This document shows, one piece after another, positions 45,461 through 56,829 of a stretch of 64,000 nt of DNA. A program made the position numbers and the translations under genes. The stretch's first letter is position 1. Each line of letters opens with the position of its first letter. The notes under the pieces are model-generated. The model saw only the letters and a program-made list of their open reading frames with translations, ran no database searches and was not told the DNA's origin. The stretch lies in contig BDDD01000994.1 in assembly GCA_001972305.1 (NCBI GenBank), positions 124,001 to 188,000 on the forward strand. Direction: 5' to 3'. This DNA is from Cephalotus follicularis. Taxonomy: Eukaryota; Streptophyta; Magnoliopsida; Oxalidales; Cephalotaceae.

Positions 45461-46165
45461 CAATGCCACAAGATGCACAACACACCATACAACACTTAGA
45501 ACAACAATATTTCCATAAACAATGACTTCAACAAAATTTCCAGCCCAAAACAAATAGCCAATTTCAACTACCTCAATAATAACAACCATATTTCCAATAT
45601 AACTTTAATAATTTTTTTTTCCGGTCATTACATGTATAGCTTCGGATCATATGGTTAGAGAGTGTCCTCATGAACGGTATGGTCCGACAGTCAGCAAGGA
45701 CAAGCTATGTGTCAGTCTCAAAGAGATTTTCATCAAGATCAGAGTATCGGCAATCCGCTAAACCGTGATTTTAGACAGCTGTATCAGGTCCACCCTTGTA
45801 CTAGTTCACCTTCTCATGCAAGAGGAGATCAAGGTAAACAGTCTATGGGATCGAAGCCTCTAGAAGAGTAGAGTTGTGCTATGGACCAAAGAGTTACAGA
45901 AGGATATGTTTCAGTAATTGGAGGTATTATTCGTATCTCTTTAAACATAGTACGGACTCTTATGGATACAGGTTCACTCTATTCATGAATTGCCTTGTAA
46001 TTCATATGTCATGCTGATGTGAAACCCAAATCTTTATGGAATGTGATGTAAGTTAACACCCCAATAGGAGAATCTATTCATCCCAAATGGGTGTGTGAGT
46101 CATGTGCTATAGAGATAGCCGACCCAATATGATGGCAAACCTCTTAGTGTTGCCGATGGATGAGT

Positions 46166-47036
46166 TGGAAGTTATTTCATAGATGGATCCATGCGGATAT
46201 GTATTGTTATCGGTAGCCTCCAAGTCACGATATGGACTTTATGACTGGATCGTAATGTTGTTTGGGGTGACCAATCCCCTACCGCATTCGTGAACCTTAT
46301 GAATAGGGTGTGTAATCCATATATTGACCAAATCATCATGATCTCCTTCGACGATGTGTTAGTGCATTCTGAGTTTACAGAATGCCATGGGAAGCGATTG
46401 TGCTAAGCATGGCGGGACTTGCGAGATCGTCGGTGGTATGCCAAGTTCAGCAAATATGAATTTTGGTTATCAGAGGTAGTTTTCCTCGGTCACATTGTCT
46501 CAAGTGCCGGTTCATCTGTGGACCCACCAAGGATAGAAGCAGTGAAGGATTTGAAATGGGTAACCAACATGACTGACATCCGTAGTTTCTTAGGCTTAGC
46601 GGGCTATTACCGCTGCCATTCTCATGGATTGCTACACTTTGAACCGATCGACACAGAAAGGACAGTGGTTGTATGGGATGACAGTTATGAAGGAAACAGT
46701 TTGAATTGTGTTTTGAGGTTATATGGGGAAGTGAGAACCTATGTCTCAAGGAAAGTTGGAACCTCATGAGTAAGTTATTCCACTCATGACCTAGAATTTG
46801 CAGCGCTAGCCTGTGCGCTACACAAATGGAGACATTGCTTTTATGGTACCAATTTGGTGTGTACACGAGGCGTAAGAGTTTGTGGTACTTTTTCTCCCAA
46901 AGGGGATCTGGGTATGAAACATCTTTTCTCCCAATATTATTAAATATGAGTCCAAGAAGGTGGATGAAGCTGCTCGATGACTACAACTGCGAGATACAAT
47001 ACCATCCAGGCAAGGCTAATGTGGTGGCAGTGCCTT
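46166..47036 (+). pseudogene. E2 RT and RNase H remnants
   Basis: After a deletion, RT continues at about 46205 (SRYGLYDWIVMLFGVTNPL, VNLMNRVCNPYIDQI). The catalytic box reads ISFDDVLVHS, the usual FIDD with isoleucine lost or shifted. The connection domain follows at 46419 ([33 protein letters not shown]). RNase H is reduced to [38 protein letters not shown] and RWMKLLDDYNCEIQYHPGKA. Stops and frameshifts throughout; no active enzyme. Confidence 0.85.
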
Positions 47037-47859
47037 GAGTCGCCGATTAGCTTGCTTGACGATCTCTCAAGTTCAAACACGGCCATGTTTGATCGATAGG
47101 ATCTGAGAGGTTCAAGGGATGGATGGAGATTTGCTTAATGCTGCATTGAATGATCAGAGTGAAATGAAACCCAAATTTTCTATTCATGATGACAATTGAT
47201 AAGATTCCATGGTAGAGTTTTTATCCTTCACAATAAATGGTTGAAGGATGAGCTGTGGTTGCAAGACTATCGCTCCAGTTTCTTAGTACATCCGGCGATT
47301 AGCAAGATGTACTGAGATCGGAAGCTCAATTTTTTGGAATGACATGAAGAGGGAGTAGGCGCAGTTGCCTACAGGCTTGCCTTACAACTCAGCCTATGGG
47401 ATCGGCACCTACCTTGTAAGGTAAAGTATATGGATAGAATCATGATGGTGCAATTGGAAGCGTGATGGATTTATCGGATGAGCTTTTGTCTCAGGTTCAT
47501 TGTTATAGTTTCTCAGTACATCCAAGAAGTACCAAAATATGCCGAGACTCGAAGTTCCTTTTTGTTGGAAGTGTAGAATTTCCATTTGTTGGTGTAGAGG
47601 TTCAACAAGGAAAGGGAGTGAATCCTAAGTGGATGTACGAGGGAAGAGTGATAATGCTAAAGTGAATTGTAATAGTATTGTTATGTTGGGCTTAAATAAT
47701 GTTGTTTGAGTCAAACGGTTAAGAAACAAGGACATTACCTAACAGAAGTGTTATGGCTATAGTATGGGCTTGAGAAAGCCACATGGGACGTGAGAAAGAT
47801 ATGAAGGCATGGTGCCCTCGCCTGTTTTAACCTAGGGAATCTTGGGACTAAATTTCTCT
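47037..47859 (+). pseudogene. E2 scrambled integrase remnants
   Basis: Short pieces in the wrong order: integrase linker (DRIREVQGMDGDLLNAALND, 47094-47150), HHCC region (47230-47310), a piece resembling the gag-protease junction of E1 (about 47397-47460, GIGTYLVR-like), a second HHCC piece (LSDELLSQVHCYSFSVHPRS, 47468-47530), unrecognised sequence, and a chromodomain tail (YGLEKATWDV, about 47760-47800). The core D-D-E region is missing. Confidence 0.75.
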
Positions 47860-47872
47860 AAGGAGGGGAGGA
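47860..47872 (+). other. Polypurine tract of E2
   Basis: AAGGAGGGGAGGA, identical to that of E1, directly before the 3' LTR start TGTAATGCC. Confidence 0.92.
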
Positions 47873-48268
47873 TGTAATGCCTCGAAATTCCATAAATAAT
47901 TACTGTGTTGTATTGCCTGATGGCACTGGGTATTGATATAAAGCCCAAATGGCGAATAAATCCCATTAATTAATGCGCGCCCGTAAGACCCAATATTTAC
48001 TTTAACATCATGTTTATTTAATGGGCTTGAGATTGTTTTCTCTTTTGGGCCAAAACTTAAATTTTTGAAATTAAGCGTTGGGCCAAACATTGTAAAATGG
48101 ATGGCAATGAGGCAAGTTTGGAGTCTCCTACCAGTAAAACGGGTATAATTGTTACAAAAGGGGAACCGTGTATTATCATTATTGGTTGGTAGAGAAGGAG
48201 CCACGACAATGTTTTTATTGGAGAATTCGACACCACCTGCATTTGAGAGGGAGAAATAAAGAAAAGAA

Positions 48269-48309
<41 letters not shown>

Positions 48310-48950
48310 ACAGGGGCATAAAGCGCCCGTATCAAAGAGAGAGCAGAGAGTGGAGAGAGATGACACCGGAGAAGGAGGAGTCGCCGGGTGTGGCGCGAGG
48401 CGCCGGGAAGGGGGAGCTTGTCAGTCGAAGCCTTCACTGTCGACAATAAGCCCTTTCTTTTTCTCCTCCTTTCTCTTTCTTCTTCTTCTTCTCTGCCGTC
48501 ACTGCTGCTCGTCGTCCGCCATCATTATCATCGTGGGTGGAGCCAGTCTTCGTCTAGAGGGTCAACTCTGCCCATTGTGATGACAGTTGAGGCATTTTCT
48601 GGCGTGAATCCTATGTTTTTGTGTCGGTTGAGTCAACAGAGTCACCTCGGCTCAGCGCCACTTATGGTTGGCATTTGGCGCAGAGTCATGGCGAGTCTCG
48701 GTCACCCACGGGTAGATCGAAGGCTTTTGAGGCCGGTTATGGCATGACCGGAGCTCAAACGACCTGGCCAGAGCTCAGCTAAGGCGAACCTGCGTCGATT
48801 TTCGGCGAGTTTCGAGTGTAGACGCCTCGAACTGAAGGTTTTGTGGCGCTTTTTTTTGAAGTGGCCGTAGTTGTTGAAGTTCGGTGAGTCCAATTAGTGA
48901 GTTAAACTCACTACCTCCCGTGATAGCGCGTTCTTTGGTGAGTCACGGGG
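47873..48950 (+). repeat. E2 3' LTR, first part
   Basis: Matches 17085 onward. Contains (TA)n at 48273-48304 where the 5' LTR has (CA)n. Interrupted by E4 after CGGGG. Confidence 0.92.
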
Positions 48951-51503
48951 TTTTAGGACCCGTTCCCGTTCTAACTATGGGACACATGTCCTACAGGGGA
49001 TGGCACTCCTTGCCAACAACCCTCTCTAACCAAACTACCCGAGGAGCCATCTAAAGAGTTCCCAGGGACCTATCGCGCAAAAATCCTAAGGAGAAAGCCT
49101 GGGATAAATGCGCAACTAACATAAAACCTTGGAAGAGAGCACACACGTGCAACTCACAAGCTCACTTAACAACCTGCGGACAAAACATGCCCGGGGAGAG
49201 ACCTTAGAGGATCACACCAAGGACGCATCACACAAAAGCCCGAGGAGAGGGCCTGTGCTAATACGCAATATCACCAACGCCTAAGGAGAGACCCACGTGC
49301 ACCACACTTGTTCACTTAACTCCACACCCGAGGACACGCACAATGTCCCCTGGCACAAACCTTTCTCCCCTGCACAACCAAAAACACTCATATACTAACA
49401 TCAAAATGCACATCATAACCTAAAACACTAATCCTTAAAACTTATAACCCGCCCCTGGCCTTCTTCTAACATCGACCCGAGGACTCCTTCTCAGCGTCAT
49501 AATCCAAAGGCCCAACCTTACCCAGGGACACCCTGCCTCCACGGGTAAAACACTATAAACTTAAAACATGCACTTTAGCCTTAGACTACTCTCCTCCGCT
49601 AAGCTCATCTCTGCCATACTAACCAAGGACTCTCTAGCTCCTCGGCCAGACCTGGGAATACAAAACATAAACTAGGAAATATCCATGAAATCACAAGATA
49701 AACAAATCTACATCCATAAAGTTTCTTGAAAGCATAAAATCATTACATATTTTTTCCCTGACTTAACATACACTGCCTTCCCTGGTAGGCAAAAGAGTAT
49801 CATATCTTAAACAAAGAAAATCTCTCGGGTACTCTACTACAAAAGGGAGGAAGAGAAACCCAAAAGAATGCCAATTGCTATGCAATGCTAAACACCCGAG
49901 CTGACGTTCCATGATGCTGAGCTCAAAACTACCTTGCTTAGCTATCTACTGCTGAGCTGGAGGATGGCTAGTCTGCAAAATAATCTGTGAGGGGATTAGT
50001 CCAACTGACTAAGTGACTGAGAACAAAACATCCTCTATTTCATTCATACATGGAATGCGCTGAAGAAACTTACCATGAGCATGAATGACTATCCCAACTG
50101 GGGAAAAGACTGTAAACAAAACATATGTCATGGAATACAATAAAGTAACGCTCAAAGTACTTGAAAAACTTACTTCTTTCTCTGCTTAGCTGATTCTATA
50201 ATGTTCATGAAAGCTGAAATAACTTAAGAATACAACTGATTAAAAGAAAGAGATCTGAAAAAGAGCAGGGGTCCTTCTTGGCCAAAAACCCGAGGAGAAC
50301 AACTAAGCTGGGAACTGGCTTTTCTCTACTATGCTTGCTTTGCTGATTACATAATATAGTTGCCAACTTATAGTGGCCTGAGCTGAGCTGATCTAGGCTG
50401 AAGCCTGCTTGGCAGTATTTACCGAGAACCCATGGTTCTCCTCTGAGCTGTTATTCTTGTTGCTACTTTTTCTGGGCCGGGGACTAAAAGTCTGAGGACA
50501 AGGTCCTCCTCTAGAAAACCTACTGAAAGGCTCTATATACTACTATATCTGATAACTTAGATATGTTGTACTCAACCGCTATACATTATCCTAGCAACAA
50601 TGCAAGGAGATCCAAGTATGGAACCTGGGGCCAGACTCACTCAACTTCCCATCCTGTGATGAGAGGCCGAGGAGGGAGGAGCTTTGTACATATGTGCTCG
50701 GCTGCGCTCAAACCCTGTACACTGTCCTAGCCACAGTGTAAGGAGATCCAGGTATGGAACCCAGGGGCAGACTCACTCAGCAACCCATCATAGACAATAG
50801 GTACGCTGAGGTGGCGGTGAACACGTACACGTTATCTCATCCGAGGATGAACGACATAAAGGATACTTAACATCTTTGCTTTGGGAAAATACTCCACTAT
50901 GAAGGAATGGCTAACATAAAATGTTAGGGAAAACAAATTCCTATCTAAATTCACTTACGCACAACTGAATCTGAGGAGAAGGAATTCTCAAGAAAATAAG
51001 ATGAACACTAAAATACTTTAAAAGAAAGGATGTCCCACTCACAGTTCTTGCTACTTCCTTGGACGCTAACGTCTCTTATTTTCTGCTACACTCTTCCTCT
51101 GACTTGACTGCTTCTTTCCTTTTCCTTGTCTGCTTCTTCCACTGCTGCGCTCAGAAAGATTCAACTGCTACTGGTCCAAGCGCAAGAACGAGAAGAGGTA
51201 GAAAACTAGGACTCTATCTCTCTAAAACTCTCTAACCTGCTGAAGCTAGAAGAAAGGATGGCCACAACTCAAATTATCTCCACACTAATCCCAACTTAAG
51301 CTGTCATTTGTCTTGGAAGTTGTAATCTTCCTCAACAAGATTTACACTTGCATCCTCCAACTTCCACAAATTACACTTAAACCTTGACTTAACACTTCCT
51401 CCTCTTGTCCACTATTACACATAAGCCCAAATATAAAAGAAAATCATATCAACAACTTAAATAAAAAGAACTCTTAAATCTCCAAAAGATACGGGGCGTT
51501 ACA
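48951..51503 (-). repeat. E4 3' LTR (2553 bp)
   Basis: About 390 bases longer than the 5' LTR: the stretch about 49540-49960 is missing there. Rich in the word CCCGAGGAG and variants (CTAAGGAGA, CCGGGGAGA, CCGAGGACT), recurring every 30-60 bases between 49020 and 49520. Donor-like CT/GTGAGT on the minus strand at 51042. Confidence 0.9.
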
Positions 51504-51517
51504 TCCTCCCCACCTTA
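51504..51517 (-). other. Polypurine tract of E4
   Basis: AAGGTGGGGAGGA on the minus strand, directly before the LTR start TGTAACGCC. Confidence 0.9.
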
Positions 51518-51631
51518 ACAAATTTTGTCCTCAAAATTCCTCAAGTCAAACTATAGGAAGAACTATTCTATCATCTCTGGCTTATCTGCAACCATGCTCA
51601 ACTAACAGATACTATAACTTAACTTATCCTA

Positions 51632-53010
51632 CTAAAGGAGAAACGTAGAACGCAAGATCTCATCTGGTGGCATGTCTGGTGCTGTCATATCCGCCCCTCT
51701 AAAAAGGGAGTAAACTCTTGCTGTAGCCCCTAGTCTGCTTGGAGGTCTTCCACCAGTAGCTCTGGCGGTGCTGCTCTGAGGTGCTGAGAAACTTGTTCTC
51801 GGTGTTTTCGCCTGTTGACTTGATCTGGCTGTTCCACTACTTGGAATCTGCTTCGCTGTTGGTGCTGCCATGGGAGTCATCGCTTCGCTAAGAGATTGCT
51901 GAGGACACTCTCTTTTTATGTTCCCGACCTCGCCACATCTGTAGCATCTAGAACTTCCTTTCCTGCATTCCCCCGAATGGGACTTACCACATACTTTCAC
52001 TGAGGGGTCTTGTCACTCTAGTAAGAACCCCCCTGTACGTTGCTAGCAACTAGGGTAGTTTGTGTCTGCTGAGATGCTCCGCCTCTGACGTTGCCCGAGG
52101 ACTGAGGTCCCTACTGCTTCTGAACTTTGGAGGGGTTCTCTGCTTGCTCTGATTGAGATATTGATCTCTTCTGTCCTTGCTCTTGACGCACCCTCTGGTC
52201 TGCTAGGCTCGACTCTACTCTCTTGGCAGCTTCCACCAAATCACCGAACACCATCCACGGGGTAACGGATACCATATGTCTGATCTCAAATCTTAGCCCT
52301 TCCAGGAACTTCTGACATCTCTCTTCTTGGTCTGCTACAAGGGCTGGAGCAAAATGTGACAACTCCATGAACCGGTACTCGTACTGGGACACAGACCCAA
52401 TTCCTTGCCGCAGATGAAGGAACTCTTTTCTCTTCTCTTGAACAAACGTAGGTGGAAAGAAGTAATGCCTAAACTCCTTCTTGAACTTCTCCCACGTGAT
52501 CTCTGCCAAGCCCTCATGCCGAGCTACAAGAGCTTCCCACCATCTTGGAGCACCTCTTACAAGAAAGAAGGATGCATTATTTACCCCTGAATCCTCTGCT
52601 ATATCTAGCCACGTGAAGATCTCTTCAAGGTGGTTTAACCATAACTCTGCATCCATGGGGTCTCCTGTTCCCTCAAACGATGTTGCACCCAACCGTTGCA
52701 TACATTTGATAGGGAGAGGTTGAGGCATGACTAAACCCATAGTCTAAGCCCACATCGTTGCTGCTTGCATCATCTCTATAGGTCCCCTGGCAGGTGCTAG
52801 CGGGGGCATATGCGCTGCTGATTGCTCTGCGAGGATAGGCTCCTCTGGTACCTGTCGAGCTCCCTGTCCTTCTACTCCCACATTCGCTTGCTCCTCTGGC
52901 GCTTCTATACGAATCTCTTATTCCACTGTTGGGCGAGGAATCGCTCTTCTTATACCTCTGCCTCTGCCACGACCTCTACCACGAACTGTGCTATGAGTCC
53001 GAGGTGGCAT
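51632..53010 (-). pseudogene. gag: E4 gag (capsid and zinc knuckle)
   Basis: Minus strand from the ATG at 53010: a basic N-terminus (VRGRGRGRGRGIRR), then two in-frame stops (near 52918 and 52738), then a 209-residue open capsid domain with LWLNHLEEIFTWLDI, RGAPRWWEAL, EFLHLRQGIGSVSQYEYRFM and FLEGLRFEIRHMV. A stop and frame change at about 52000-52110 precede the knuckle, CYRCGEVGNIKREC, with asparagine where the zinc-binding histidine should be. It ends GATARVYSLFRGADMTAPDM near where protease would start, then stops. An acceptor-like TTGTTGTAG lies seven bases before the ATG. Confidence 0.9.
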
Positions 53011-53134
53011 CGTCTTCTACAACAACATGCTTACGTATCAAGATATCATTGTAACCTAGATGCAATGCATGAATGCAACCTCCAAAGATACCCCACTAAC
53101 TAACATACGAAGCACAAGGAAAATGCAAACTTAC

Positions 53135-53146
53135 GCTCTGATACAA
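53135..53146 (-). other. Primer-binding site of E4
   Basis: The minus strand reads TTGTATCAGAGC, one mismatch from the initiator-Met-tRNA site, three bases inside the LTR. Confidence 0.85.
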
Positions 53147-53149
53147 TGT

Positions 53150-55311
53150 TGTCAAGACCCTTTCCCACTCTAACTATGGGACACGTGTCCTGCCGGAGAT
53201 GGCACTCCTTGCCAACAACCCTCTCTAACAAAATTGCCCGAGGAGCCATCTAAAGACTCCCCAGGGACCTATTGCTCAAAAATCCTGAGGAGAAAGCCTG
53301 GTCTAAACGTGCAACTAACATAAAACCCCGGAAGAGAGCACACACGTGCAACTCACAGGCTCACTTCATAACCTGCGGACAAAACATGCCCGGGGAGAGA
53401 CCTTTGAGGATCACACCAGGGACGAATCACACAAAAGCCTGAGGAGAGGGCCTGGGCTAATGCGCAATATCACCAACGCCCGAGGAGACACCCACGTGCA
53501 CCATACCTATTCACTTAACTCCACACCCGAGGACATGCACAATGTCCCCCAGCCCAAACCTTTCACCCCTGCACAACCAAAAACACTACTATACTAACAT
53601 AAAAATGCACAACATAACTTAAAACACTAATCCTTAAAACTTATAACCCGTCCCTGGCCTTCTTCTAACATCGACCCGAGGACTGCTTCTTGGCGTCATA
53701 CTCCAAAGGCCCAACCTTACCCGATGGTTGGTCTGCAAAATAATCTGTGAGGGGATTACTCCAACGGACTAAGTGACTGAGAACAAAACATCCTCTATTG
53801 CATTCATAACAAGAATGCGCTAAATAAACTTACCATGAGCATGAATGACTATCCCAACTGGGGAAAAGACTGTAAACAAAACATATGTCATGGCATACAA
53901 TAAAGTAACACTCAAAGTACTTGAAAAACTTACTTCTTTCTCTGCTTAGCTGATTCTAGAATGTTCATGAAAGCTGAAATAACTTAAGAATACAACTGAT
54001 TAAAAGAAAGAGATATGAAAAAAAGTAAGGGTCATTCTTAGCTAAAAACCCGAGGAGAACAACTAAGTTGGTAACTGGCTTTTCTCTACTATGCTTGCTT
54101 TGCTGATTAGATAATATAGTTGCCAACTTATGGTGGCCTGAGCTGAGCTGGTTACATAACATAGTTGCCAACTTACAGTGGCCTAAGTTGAGCTGATCTA
54201 AGCCAAAGCCTGCTTGGCAGTATCTGCTGAGAACCCATGGTTCTCCTCTGAGCTGTTATTCTTGTTGTTGCTTTTTCTGGGCTGTGGACTAAAAGTCCGA
54301 GGATAAGGTCCTCCTCTAGAAAACGTACTGAAAGGCTCTATATACTACTATATCTAATAACTTAGCTCTACTGTACTCAACCGCTATACATTGTCCTAGC
54401 AACAATGCAAGGAGATCCAGGTATGGAACCCGAGGATAGACTCACTCAACTGCCCATCCTGTGATGAGAGGCCGAGGAGGGAGGAGCGTTGTACATATGT
54501 GCTCGGCTGCGCTCAAACCCTGTAGACTGTCCTAGCCATAATGTAAGGAGATCCAGGTATGGAACCCGGGGGCAGACTCGCTCAGCAACCCATCATAGAA
54601 AATAGGTACGTTGAGGATGGGGGTGAACACGTACATGTTATCTCATCCGAGGATGAACGACATAAAGGATACTTAACATATTTGCTCTGGGAAAACACTC
54701 CACTCTGAAGGAATGGCTAACATAAAATGTTAGGGAAAACAAATTCCCATCTAAATTCACTTACTCAAAACTGAAGATGAGGAGAAGGAATACTCAAGAA
54801 AATAAGATGAACACTAAAATAGTTTAAAAGAAAGGATGTCCCACTCACAGTTCTTGCTACTTCCTTGGATGCTAACGCCTCTTCTTTTCTGCTACACTCT
54901 TCCTCTGGCTTGACTGCTTCTTTCCTTTTCCTTGTCTGCTTCTTACACTACTGCGCTCGGAAAGCTTCAGCTACTACTGGTCCAGGCGCAAGAATGAGAG
55001 GAAGAAGAAAACTAGGATTCTTTCTCTTTCTAAAACTCTCTAACCTGCTGAAGCTAGAAGAAAGGATGTCCACAACTCAAAATATCTCCACACGAATCCC
55101 AACTTAAGCCATCATTTGTCTTGGAAGTTGTAATCTTTCTCAACAAGCTTTACACTTGCATCCTTTAACTTCCACAAATTACGGTTAAACCTTGACTTAA
55201 CACTTCCTCCTCTTGTCCATTATTACACATAAGCCCAAATATAAAAGAAAATCATATCAACAACTTAAAAAAAAAAAATTCTTAAATCTCCAAAAGATAT
55301 GGGGTGTTACA
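53150..55311 (-). repeat. E4 5' LTR (2162 bp)
   Basis: TGTCAAGACC to GGGGTGTTACA. Collinear with the 3' LTR except for a deletion at about 53725, where CCCAACCTTACCC joins GATGGTTGGTCTGC. Donor-like GTGAGT on the minus strand at 54848. Confidence 0.9.
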
Positions 55312-55898
55312 CGGGGAGTCTCCAGCAGCATTGTATTGATCAACCAATTTGGAGCCTGTTTATTGCGTGGTTAGAGCTCCGATGTGTTAGCCAAAATATG
55401 GCCAGAGCTCTGGTGATGACAGTATGTTGCTTTCGGTATGTAGGTCATAACGAAAGTGTGATATTCATGCACTAAAAAATGGGCTAGCTCATGATATTTA
55501 TTACAACGATACTAAGAGAGCAGTTGGCGCAAGAAGAGCTCTATTCTCGTAACGGTAAGTGGAGCTGAAGGAAGAACCAAATTCGGTTCAACAACAAATA
55601 GATATGAACAGCAGTAGAATCTGCAAGTTCAACAATTGAGGTAGGTTATACTATTTGCACTGCATTCATGCATTTCAATGAATTGTGTGAATTCTACTGT
55701 CACTGAGTCTTGATTGACTGTTGATATTCTGAATTGTTACTGTTGCTGTTACTAAGTGATTGATTATAGATAATGTGTTACCGGGAATTGGGCGTATGTT
55801 TATAAACTATTTTTACTGAGATTAAAAAAGATTTCATGGATTTTTGGACGTGGTTCCACTGATTACGAACTGCTTTCCAAAATACTATTTCAATCAAA

Positions 55899-56108
55899 AC
55901 CGTCGATGCTTTTATGCTTTTAAAACTAAGCCGTCGACGCTTTCATACCTTTAAAGATGAGTAGTTGATGCTTCCAGGCCTTTAACGTTAAGCCAGTCGA
56001 CGCTTTGTGTTTGGATTTTTTAAACAAGTTGACTCTTAAGCATTAGCACAGACAGTCGACACTTAAGTGCTAAGCGTTGACGCCTAGTGCAGGGGAGTCG
56101 ACGGTTAG
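55899..56108. repeat. GTCGACGC palindrome array (E2 3' LTR)
   Basis: About nine units collinear with 18764-18940. CpG states differ between LTRs in both directions: GTCGATGC here is GTCGACGC there, and GTCGACGC here is GTCAACGC there. Confidence 0.75.
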
Positions 56109-56664
56109 TACCCTGTTTTCCCAAAATTTCACTGTTTTGCATTGTTTTCAATTTCAAACAGTTTCTTCTCTAAATTGATTTAATAGGAAGCCTCCCTAAG
56201 GCCTTGTATCCAATGTGAATTTTCTTTTATCATTGTTAAATCTTCAAATCAAGTTTCAAAGTGATTCTTCGAAGAAAATTCTATAAAAGGAGTTTTATAT
56301 AAATGGTTTTTAAGAATGATTACGATATCTCCTTTGGGACATCTAGATGTGGATATCTGAATTGGACTTCCTCTCCATTGTTTTACAAACTTCAATAGGG
56401 ACCAACAACTGTTACTGCAAATTGTTATTGAAACTGTTACTGAATACTGTTACGAAAAACTATTACTAAAAACTATTTTATAACTGTTTTGACGGTTGTG
56501 GATCTTACTTTATCCTTCAGGTCCCTAACATTTATACTGTAATACTGTTATGGGTAAGAGTACTATATGATTACTGTTATGATTACTACTATTTGAGACT
56601 GTACGGGACAACCCATTCATAATCTTCATTTTCGTCATGAAGCATTATGGGTGTTTGGCCACAC

Positions 56665-56829
56665 ATTGTTAATCCTTCCCTCTGAATGACCTACGAGAGT
56701 CATCGTATTGGGTATGGATACTGTTAATCCTTCCCTCTAAGTGACCTACGGGAGTCACTGTATTGGGTATGGATACTATTAGTCCTCCCCTATGAATGGC
56801 CTACGGGAGTCATCGTATTGGGGACGAAT
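56665..56829 (+). repeat. 55-bp hairpin repeat in E2 3' LTR
   Basis: Three 55-base units with arms ATGAC/GTCAT, GTGAC/GTCAC and ATGGC/GTCAT around CTACGAGA or CTACGGGA loops. The A-T to G-C exchange between units 1 and 2 keeps pairing. Confidence 0.85.

Larger units (their letters stand above)
43751..45632 (-). mobile_element. S2: solo LTR (1882 bp) in E2 zinc knuckle
   Basis: TGTAACGCCCC to GGTCATTACA, with TSD TGTAG (43746-43750) and TGTAT (45633-45637), one base apart. Same family as G and A; A is its inverse-oriented, longer relative. Minus orientation: TATA box 44957-44948, CT/GA-rich leader, donor-like AATGTAAGG near 44777, hairpins at 44320-44432. A GTCGACGC array lies upstream of the TATA box, as in A. 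Confidence 0.92.
43546..46165 (+). pseudogene. E2 gag zinc knuckles and protease (second copy), split by S2
   Basis: 43546-43750 matches the pre-knuckle part of E1 gag (about 13470 onward) and the first knuckle, CVYCERTNHASDDY, whose last cysteine has become tyrosine. The second knuckle starts KCMVC and is interrupted by solo LTR S2; it resumes at 45638 as ASDHMVRECPHERYG. Protease follows (about 45830-46165): VTEGYVSVIGGIIRISL and TLMDTGSLYS, an intact D-T-G active site, unlike E1. Stops and frameshifts throughout. Confidence 0.85.
48951..55311 (-). mobile_element. E4: gag-only, non-autonomous LTR element in E2 3' LTR
   Basis: Exact TSD CGGGG (48946-48950 and 55312-55316). 6.36 kb, of which LTRs make up about three quarters: 3' LTR 48951-51503, 5' LTR 53150-55311. 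The 1.65-kb internal region has PBS, gag and PPT but no protease, RT, RNase H or integrase. Its left terminus reads TTTTAGGACC where the 5' LTR has TGTCAAGACC, so the terminal G is mutated. LTR blocks such as GACTAAGTGA and AACAAAACATC are shared with D1/D2. It would have depended on pol from another element. Confidence 0.92.
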
